A DNA stretch of 5,891 nt from Candidatus Desantisiibacteriota bacterium (GTDB lineage Bacteria > JACRDZ01): assembly GCA_016209155.1 (NCBI GenBank), contig JACQWU010000131.1:1-5891 (forward strand), written 5' to 3'. Shown piece by piece: positions 1 through 4,544 of this stretch. The translations under genes and the position numbers were made by a program. The first letter of the stretch is position 1; every line of letters starts with the position of its first letter. Under the pieces are notes generated by a model. It worked only from the letters and a program-made list of their open reading frames with translations, was not told the origin of the DNA and did no database searches.

Positions 1-302
1 ACTATATACTCATCAGCACCTGTATTTAATCCCTTAAATCTATTTTCAGTTTCTGTGACAATAATTATCGGTATATGTGCTGTTAAATAATTATTTTTTA
101 AATTTTCGCAAATTTCAAAACCATTCATACCGGGAAGCAGTTGATTCAAAATAATAAGATTAGGTTCTTCTTCAATAATATGTTCTATTGCTTCTATTGC
201 ATTTTTAGTAGGGACAGGATAATATCCCAGCATCTCAAGTACATGGTATATGAAATTGCGCGAGGTATCATCATCTTCAATTATTAAAATTTTTTCTTTC
301 AT
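1..302 (-). CDS. Response regulator receiver domain, 3' end off the left edge, Asn at phosphoacceptor site
   Basis: The gene starts at ATG 302-300 and runs off the left edge after 100 codons, so only the N-terminus is visible. The protein begins MKEKILIIEDDDTSRNF, the first strand and acidic pocket (E9, D10, D11) of a CheY-like receiver. The helix 1 to strand 2 region follows, then strand 3 as LIILNQLLPGMNG, the Thr/Ser position as PIIIVTE (T83), and the GADEY turn before strand 5. The conserved Lys lies just beyond the edge. The phosphoacceptor position is Asn53 (codon AAT at 144-146) instead of Asp, so ordinary aspartyl phosphorylation is not expected. No clear Shine-Dalgarno sequence precedes the ATG. 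The downstream output domain is not in the window, so this could be a stand-alone receiver or the front of a longer regulator. The gene is divergent from the CHASE2 gene. The receiver fold is secure; function beyond that is unknown. Confidence 0.9.
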   Translation of the reverse strand, partial: MKEKILIIEDDDTSRNFIYHVLEMLGYYPVPTKNAIEAIEHIIEEEPNLIILNQLLPGMNGFEICENLKNNYLTAHIPIIIVTETENRFKGLNTGADEYI

Positions 303-500
303 ATAGAATATCAGTTTAATATAAAATTGATAAAAAATCAAATAAAACAAAGTTAACTCAGTGTCCTGTGGTTATTTTTTTTGCAGGGGTATTTTTTATA
401 TAAATTTATTTTTGGCAATTCAAATGCAAAATTTCAATTTATGTGTACTTATTTAGTAGTCAGTAAAACTTAAGTTATAATTATTTTTATCGGAGTTTTC
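303..500. other. Divergent AT-rich intergenic spacer
   Basis: This spacer separates the two divergent starts and must carry both promoters. It holds several A/T runs, an 8-base palindrome AGTTAACT at 351-358, and a 10-base perfect palindrome AACTTAAGTT at 467-476. The second palindrome runs into a consensus TATAAT. A short stem TTGAT/ATCAA around a five-A loop lies at 327-341. I see no ORF of note, no RNA gene and no convincing terminator. Confidence 0.7.
467..481 (+). promoter_or_regulatory. Candidate -10 box with abutting palindrome, CHASE2 gene
   Basis: A perfect TATAAT lies at 476-481, twenty bases before the ATG at 501. This implies a short leader that still contains the GGAG ribosome binding site at 492-495. 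The -35 region is weak; the best hexamer at 17-base spacing is TTAGTA at 453-458. The 10-base palindrome AACTTAAGTT (467-476) overlaps the first base of the -10, where a bound dimeric repressor or activator would affect initiation. In such AT-rich DNA both elements can arise by chance. Confidence 0.4.
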
Positions 501-2060
501 ATGAAAATTAATATATATAATATAAAAAAATCTATTTTTATTTTAGTTTTAACTTATATTATTCTATTAATACTTTTACTTTTTTTTAGCTCATCACTGG
601 AAGTCATTAATTATAAATTCTTTGATTTAAAAATGAAAATTTGCGGAAATCTTCGAAGTGATAAAAATAAAATTAGAGAAAAGATAGTAACAATCTCAGT
701 CGAAGATAACAAAACAATACCGGAGATAGGTTTTCCTTCTATTTTATATCATGCAAAAATGATTGAAAAATTGACCAAAATTGGGGTCCACTCTATTTTG
801 TACGATTTCGTTTTTAACGGGAATATATCTGAAGAATTCATAGACAAGAGTAAAAATGCAAATATTTTTTGGCCAATAATTTTTAATTTAACCAGAGAAA
901 AGAAAAATGCTTTTAAATTAAACAAATATAGTACTACACAGCAAAAGCTAATTATTAACTATTCAATATATAATTCCAGCACAATTGCTAAAACAGATAA
1001 TTTTTATTATTCCACTCAAGGAATGTTTCCCAATAATGAAATAATATATAACTCAAAAGGTACAGGACACAGCTCTACACAAAACGATGAAAACGATACA
1101 AGTAATACTTTTAGAAAAATGGCTTTATTGTTAAATATTGATGAACATCTATTTCCATCCATTGATTTAGTTGTAATTTGTAATTATCTGCAAGTCCCTG
1201 TAGATAAAATAGTTATTAAGCCCGGACAGGAAATTATTATACCTAATGCTAAATTCCCAGATTCAAATATAGAAGATGTAATAATCCCGATAAATGAACG
1301 TTACGAAATGTGGATAAACTATATTAAACCATGGAATATTAATAAACATGGCTTTTTAGAACCATTTTGGTTCGTTTCTATTCTTAATCTCGAAAATGAT
1401 CCCGAACAAGAAAAAGAGATACAGGATAGATTGAAAAATAAAATATGCCTCGTTGGAAATGCTTCAACGATTAATAGGGATATCCATATAATTCCGATAG
1501 ATGATAATTATCCCGGAATTGGAATTCATTCTCATGTTATTTATACAATTCTGAGCAAAAATTTTATTAAATTTTTGCCGGTGTATTATACCTTAATTAT
1601 AATATTTATTAATTTATTGGCTTTAAGTTTGATAATAGATAAACTAAACAGTATTTTAGTCTTTTCATTATCATTAGTTTTTAACTTTTTTTATTTTTTT
1701 GTTTCCTATATTTTGTTTATTATTTCAGGTATCGCTTTTTATGATTTTATCCCATTTTTAGGATTTTTATTATATGGTTTACTCTATCTAATTGTTAGTT
1801 ATTTATATAAAACCAAAGAAGTTACTGAACTAAAACAACAATTAGAGCTTTTAAATAATGAACTTGATAAAAAAAAATGCTCAATTGGAAAATACGCGGA
1901 AGAATTACTTGAATTTAGATCAAAAAAAGTAAACAATATACTCATAAGCGAAACAGTAAATGAAACAATTAATAAATTAAAACTAAAAATTAATGAGGAA
2001 GAAGAAAGAATAAAAATAATTGAAAAAGAAAAAGAGGAATTATTAAAAAGGATATCTTGA
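501..2060 (+). CDS. CHASE2-domain membrane sensor protein ending in a coiled coil, no output domain
   Basis: This 519-residue protein is predicted to be an integral inner-membrane sensor. An N-terminal membrane helix (about 11-29) is followed by a large extracytoplasmic region (about 30-357) with the CHASE2 pattern. That pattern comprises a VINYKFFDLKMK entry segment, a KIVTISVEDN strand, HAKMIEKLTKIGVHSILYDFVF, the FPSIDLVVICNYLQVP segment, NERYEMWINYIKPW, and finally NKICLVGNAS with YPGIGIHSHVIYTIL. Three further helices (about 361-379, 384-409, 412-435) return the chain to the cytoplasm. The remaining 84 residues are a charged, Lys/Glu-rich coiled coil. In known CHASE2 proteins the domain senses an unknown envelope stimulus and controls an attached kinase, adenylate cyclase or GGDEF domain. 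Here nothing catalytic is attached and the chain simply ends. GGAG at 492-495, five bases from the ATG, supports the start. The gene converges on the redox operon, with 12 bases between stop codons. Signalling presumably needs a separate partner (inference). Confidence 0.85.
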   Translation: MKINIYNIKKSIFILVLTYIILLILLLFFSSSLEVINYKFFDLKMKICGNLRSDKNKIREKIVTISVEDNKTIPEIGFPSILYHAKMIEKLTKIGVHSILYDFVFNGNISEEFIDKSKNANIFWPIIFNLTREKKNAFKLNKYSTTQQKLIINYSIYNSSTIAKTDNFYYSTQGMFPNNEIIYNSKGTGHSSTQNDENDTSNTFRKMALLLNIDEHLFPSIDLVVICNYLQVPVDKIVIKPGQEIIIPNAKFPDSNIEDVIIPINERYEMWINYIKPWNINKHGFLEPFWFVSILNLENDPEQEKEIQDRLKNKICLVGNASTINRDIHIIPIDDNYPGIGIHSHVIYTILSKNFIKFLPVYYTLIIIFINLLALSLIIDKLNSILVFSLSLVFNFFYFFVSYILFIISGIAFYDFIPFLGFLLYGLLYLIVSYLYKTKEVTELKQQLELLNNELDKKKCSIGKYAEELLEFRSKKVNNILISETVNETINKLKLKINEEEERIKIIEKEKEELLKRIS

Positions 2061-2072
2061 TTAGAATTATAA

Positions 2073-2585
2073 TTACATGAATTTCTCAAATCTTTCTTTG
2101 CTTGCTTTACATATCGGGCATATCCCCGGAGGATTATCTCTTGCACATAAATACCCGCAGACTTTGCATCTCCATACAGGAAAGGATAAGGTATTGGATG
2201 CATATTCTTTTACATCGGTTTTTTTTATACGGTCTTTTTCCTTCGGCCTTCTTTCAGGAATAGAATGAATTAATTCTGTATTTTTTACAGCTTCGGATGA
2301 TACATACAATGCGCAATAGCATGTCCCGAATTCCGAGATATCCTTATCTCTGTAATCGCATGGGCATATAATATCAATATCTTTTTCTTTATCAGCTGCA
2401 GCAAGTCTGCATGGGCATACCCGATAGCCATATCTTTTTTCATTTATAAGAAGACCCTTTACAAGACTTTTTGCAAACTCTACATCCGGATTTAAATTAT
2501 ATCCATACGATTCCGCATCTTTTTTTAATTTTTCATAACTTTTATCAATATCATCATGACTTATCAAAATATTTTTGTTTTCCAT
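2073..2585 (-). CDS. Ferredoxin:thioredoxin reductase-like [4Fe-4S] disulfide reductase fused to rubredoxin
   Basis: Residues about 10-110 are the catalytic-chain fold of ferredoxin:thioredoxin reductase. Its cysteine motifs are CPC at 57-59, CPCDYR from 74, and GTCYC at 87-91. In the plant enzyme these positions provide a [4Fe-4S] cluster and an adjacent redox-active disulfide that accepts electrons one at a time from ferredoxin and reduces a target disulfide. The spacing differs (14 and 12 residues between motifs, against 16 and 8 in plants), and Tyr90 replaces the His of the plant CHC. After a basic linker (about 110-130), residues 136-170 form a rubrerythrin-type rubredoxin. C140 and C143 lie in CKVCGY and C156 and C159 in CPIC, so all four iron ligands are present. 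This architecture belongs to the archaeal and bacterial ferredoxin:disulfide reductases; no variable subunit is encoded nearby. The start ATG overlaps the upstream stop as TAATG, with AGGAA eight bases before it, so translation is probably coupled. The true target disulfide is unknown; the glutaredoxin-like neighbour is the obvious candidate. Confidence 0.92.
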   Translation of the reverse strand: MENKNILISHDDIDKSYEKLKKDAESYGYNLNPDVEFAKSLVKGLLINEKRYGYRVCPCRLAAADKEKDIDIICPCDYRDKDISEFGTCYCALYVSSEAVKNTELIHSIPERRPKEKDRIKKTDVKEYASNTLSFPVWRCKVCGYLCARDNPPGICPICKASKERFEKFM

Positions 2586-2866
2586 TATTCTAATTCCTGT
2601 TTGATAGCTGCTTCGTCAAATCCTACAATGCATTCCTTATTATTAATAACAACAGTCGGGAATGAGCATTTAGGATTCCATTTCTCGAGTTCTTCTTTGA
2701 ATTTCGCTTCAACTTCATTATCCAGCTCATCCATATAAATATAAGAATATTCCACTTTCATTTTGTCTAACAGTTCCCTGGTCTTTTTACACCATATACA
2801 TGTGCTTAAAGCATACAAAACAACCTTCCCCCTGTTGATGCCCGGAACTTTCTGCATTTCTCTCAT
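2585..2866 (-). CDS. Glutaredoxin/NrdH-like thiol-disulfide protein, first gene of redox operon
   Basis: This 93-residue single-domain thioredoxin-fold protein starts MREMQKVPG. It carries the active-site pair C23-I-W-C26 after strand KVVLYAL, the cis-proline segment SFPTVV (P70), and a C-terminal [12 protein letters not shown] helix typical of glutaredoxin-family proteins. Two extra cysteines (C67, C79) are present. The reading frame is open back to 2947. I set the start at 2866 because AGGAG (2878-2874) sits seven bases upstream of that ATG, and the extra 27 codons would read through an inverted repeat and have no family resemblance. The last base of the gene is the first base of the reductase ATG (TAATG). 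The expected role is a small cytosolic dithiol carrier reduced by the reductase that follows it, passing electrons to unknown protein disulfides or a ribonucleotide reductase. Glutathione use cannot be judged from the sequence. Confidence 0.9.
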   Translation of the reverse strand: MREMQKVPGINRGKVVLYALSTCIWCKKTRELLDKMKVEYSYIYMDELDNEVEAKFKEELEKWNPKCSFPTVVINNKECIVGFDEAAIKQELE

Positions 2867-2873
2867 ATTATTT

Positions 2874-2878
2874 CTCCT
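2874..2878 (-). promoter_or_regulatory. Ribosome binding site deciding the glutaredoxin-like start
   Basis: AGGAG on the minus strand lies seven bases from ATG 2866-2864. It supports that start over the upstream in-frame ATG at 2947 and over the second Met at 2857. It lies 16 bases downstream of the inverted-repeat stem, so folding of the leader could affect its access. Confidence 0.75.
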
Positions 2879-2890
2879 ATTATAAGGAAG

Positions 2891-3061
2891 CAATGAGTGA
2901 TGGGCAATGAGCAACGAGTTAAAAAATACTTCTAACTCATTCCTCACCGCTCATCACTTCAACCTTCAGCTTTTTCGTCCATCGTCCCAATGAGCGAAGC
3001 GAATGGTCGTCCGCCGTCCATCGTCCCGGCTCGTCCGTCCCTCGTCCTTCATCTCTCATTG
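2891..3061. repeat. Degenerate heptanucleotide repeat region, G+C-rich
   Basis: The stretch splits into seven-base units with a strong shared pattern. At the left, CAATGAG occurs at 2891-2897 and 2905-2911, with TGATGGG between them and CAACGAG at 2912-2918. From 2936 the opposite-strand form appears: CTCATTC, CTCACCG and CTCATCA in step, then CTTCAAC and CTTCAGC. Further right CGTCC occurs eight times in 72 bases (starts 2976, 2983, 3008, 3015, 3022, 3032, 3036, 3043), several exactly seven apart. The array ends with CTCATTG at 3055-3061. A 13-base exact copy (CGTCCATCGTCCC) occurs at 2976-2988 and 3015-3027. By hand count 2976-3047 is about two-thirds G+C. It resembles the short heptameric intergenic repeats of some bacterial genomes; its function is unknown. 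Confidence 0.75.
2894..2960. repeat. 28-base imperfect inverted repeat (hairpin) in redox-operon leader
   Basis: Arms 2894-2921 and 2933-2960 match at 21 of 28 positions around an 11-base A/T-rich loop (2922-2932). The innermost six bases (GAGTTA/TAACTC) are perfect. Read on the minus strand, several mismatches become G:U pairs, so the transcript of the redox operon should fold well here, 16 bases before the AGGAG of its first gene. It is built from the heptamer units that switch strand at the centre. No U-run follows it in either direction in the way an intrinsic terminator requires, so I call it a leader structure or repeat hairpin. Confidence 0.65.
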
Positions 3062-3067
3062 CTTATT

Positions 3068-3076
3068 ATTATATCA
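3068..3076 (-). promoter_or_regulatory. Candidate extended -10 promoter for the redox operon
   Basis: The minus strand reads TGATATAAT, a full extended -10 (TGnTATAAT), with no good -35 hexamer. A start near 3061 would give a leader of about 195 bases containing the entire heptamer repeat and the hairpin. It is the best leftward promoter in the spacer, since the only other TATAAT (2884-2879) overlaps the ribosome binding site. Confidence 0.45.
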
Positions 3077-3123
3077 CAAAAAATGGGATCATGTTTAAAA
3101 AAAGTATATAATGTAATAAAAAA

Positions 3124-3150
3124 TTGATTTTTTCAAATTAAAGATATAAT
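3124..3150 (+). promoter_or_regulatory. Candidate sigma-70-type promoter for the diguanylate cyclase gene
   Basis: TTGATT (3124-3129) and a perfect TATAAT (3145-3150) are separated by 15 bases, slightly shorter than ideal. Transcription would begin near 3157, leaving a short leader with the strong AAGGAG at 3168-3173, six bases from the ATG. A second TATAAT at 3107-3112 lacks a recognisable -35. Confidence 0.45.
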
Positions 3151-3179
3151 ATACATTTAATGTTTGAAAGGAGAAAAAT

Positions 3180-4544
3180 ATGGATGATAAGACTTTTAAT
3201 CCTTCTAATTATAAAGTAATGATAATTGATGAGGATGAAAAATTTTCTAATGTAAGCAAAACAGCTTTAGAAAAAGAAGGTTATAATGCAGTTATTTGTA
3301 CAAAAAAAGAAGAAGCGATTGAAACTGTAAATAAACTAAAAATACATATAGTCTTAATGAACCATTCCTTCCCGGAAAAAGAAGAACTTATACCAATTAT
3401 ACGTAAACGGGATAAAAATATTCAGATAATTTTATTAACACAGAATAAAAAAGAAATACCTGTATGGGATATTATGCAGCAGCTTAATATACAGGGTTAT
3501 TTTTATAAATTTGAAGGGCTGGATAAAATTCTGATATGGGTAAACATGTCAGCAAAAATTTATCATCATTTAACACTGCTTGAAAAAAGCAAAGAAGGCC
3601 TGCGCTATATATTAAAAATAACCCCTCTTATTTATAAAATGCAGCCCCTTCAGGATTTGCTTAAAGGAACACTTCTCCAGCTTATAAGTTTAATGGAAGG
3701 GGAAAACGGATTTATAAGTACAATAGATCTCAGAGCTACAATAGCGCAAACCAAATTAAATTTTTTTGAATATCAGCTTGGGGTTGGATCTTTTGCAAAT
3801 AAAAACTGTTTAAACATTTTAAACGATTTACAAAAAAAACTGATTAATATTGTGGTACCTATTATTCTGCGTGATAAAATTCTGGGAATAATATACATCG
3901 AAAGTTCCAAAAATTTTCATGAAGATATTGAACTTTTGCTTATTTTTTCAAATCAAATTGCAATTGCAATTGAAAATACGATTCTTTACGAAATGGCGAC
4001 TATCGATAGTCTTACTAAATTGTATGTTAAAGGATTTTTCAATCAGCAATTAAGAGAAGAATTAAAATCTTCATACAGATATAATTATCCATTACTGGTT
4101 TTATTTATAGATATTGATGAATTCAAAAATGTAAATGATTCATTCGGACATCAATTTGGAGACTACGTTCTGACAGAAGTAGCTCAAATAATTAAAAATT
4201 CAACACGCGAAACAGACGTTGCATGCCGTTATGGAGGAGATGAATTTTCAATAATATTGCCTCATACAAATCAGCAGGGAGGGAATATTCTTGCTGGACG
4301 TATTAAAAACCGTGTTCATAAAAAAGAGTTCATATCTCCCACAGGTGAAAATATTCATACTTCCATAAGTATAGGGATATCTTCCCTTAATTTCATTAAA
4401 CCTCATGATCCCAGGACTATACTTCCGGGTGATTTTTTTGATAATATATCGCATGATTTTATCGAAGCCGCAGACAAAGCTCTCTATCTTGCCAAAAACA
4501 GCGGCCGCAATAAAGTCTGTGAAGGCGAACCGATATTTATTTAG
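3180..4544 (+). CDS. Receiver-GAF-GGDEF diguanylate cyclase with Asn at phosphoacceptor site
   Basis: This 454-residue cytosolic protein has three parts. Residues about 11-125 are a CheY-like receiver: acidic pocket D17/E18/D19 in MIIDEDE, Thr at T87 (IILLTQ) and Lys at K110 (GYFYKF). The phosphoacceptor is N61 in IVLMNHSFP (codon AAC, 3360-3362). Residues about 140-270 look like a divergent GAF domain, ending in VVPIILRDKILGIIYIES and a connecting helix. Residues 272-446 are a GGDEF domain with DSLTKLY, FIDIDEFKNVNDSFGH, the catalytic YGGDEF (351-356) and ADKALYLAKNSGRN. R343-E-T-D346, five residues before GGDEF, matches the inhibitory c-di-GMP I-site. The enzyme should condense two GTP to c-di-GMP and be product-inhibited. 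An extra stretch (about 403-427) precedes the last helix. The layout is PleD-like, but the D-to-N change argues against normal phospho-activation. AAGGAG six bases upstream supports the start. Confidence 0.92.
   Translation: MDDKTFNPSNYKVMIIDEDEKFSNVSKTALEKEGYNAVICTKKEEAIETVNKLKIHIVLMNHSFPEKEELIPIIRKRDKNIQIILLTQNKKEIPVWDIMQQLNIQGYFYKFEGLDKILIWVNMSAKIYHHLTLLEKSKEGLRYILKITPLIYKMQPLQDLLKGTLLQLISLMEGENGFISTIDLRATIAQTKLNFFEYQLGVGSFANKNCLNILNDLQKKLINIVVPIILRDKILGIIYIESSKNFHEDIELLLIFSNQIAIAIENTILYEMATIDSLTKLYVKGFFNQQLREELKSSYRYNYPLLVLFIDIDEFKNVNDSFGHQFGDYVLTEVAQIIKNSTRETDVACRYGGDEFSIILPHTNQQGGNILAGRIKNRVHKKEFISPTGENIHTSISIGISSLNFIKPHDPRTILPGDFFDNISHDFIEAADKALYLAKNSGRNKVCEGEPIFI

Larger units (their letters stand above)
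2867..3179. other. 313-base divergent spacer with repeat array and promoters
   Basis: This gene-free stretch lies between the redox operon (leftward) and the diguanylate cyclase (rightward). From left to right it contains the ribosome binding site of the glutaredoxin-like gene, a degenerate seven-base-period repeat with an imperfect inverted repeat (2891-3061), a leftward candidate promoter (3068-3076), and an AT-rich tail with the rightward promoter and ribosome binding site (3124-3173). The G+C-rich repeat stands out sharply from the AT-rich DNA on both sides. I found no credible ORF in it. Confidence 0.8.

Noticed and set aside
2065-2074. AATTATAATT between the convergent stops as a bidirectional terminator
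   Set aside because: It is a short pure A/T palindrome with no loop and no G+C-rich stem, too weak to terminate transcription.
2058-2080. Frameshift separating the CHASE2 protein from a downstream output domain
   Set aside because: The plus strand beyond 2060 has no catalytic-domain sequence in any frame; the DNA there encodes the reductase on the other strand.
1799-2203. Minus-strand ORF of 134 codons under the CHASE2 3' end
   Set aside because: It is a Ser/Phe/Leu-rich antisense reading of the coiled-coil region and overlaps the real reductase gene in another frame.
2077-2738. Short plus-strand ORFs at 2077-2268 and 2556-2738
   Set aside because: They are antisense to the well-supported redox genes, with no ribosome binding site and no recognisable family.
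2879-2884. TATAAT on the minus strand as promoter of the redox operon
   Set aside because: It overlaps the AGGAG ribosome binding site; transcription from it would start too close to the ATG to keep that site.
2867-2947. In-frame N-terminal extension of the glutaredoxin-like gene to an ATG at 2947
   Set aside because: The extra 27 codons read through the heptamer repeat and hairpin, have no ribosome binding site at the upstream ATG, and add nothing resembling the family. The AGGAG before 2866 settles the start.
2891-3061. CRISPR array
   Set aside because: Units are seven bases and degenerate, with no constant 24-40 base repeats, no unique spacers and no cas genes.
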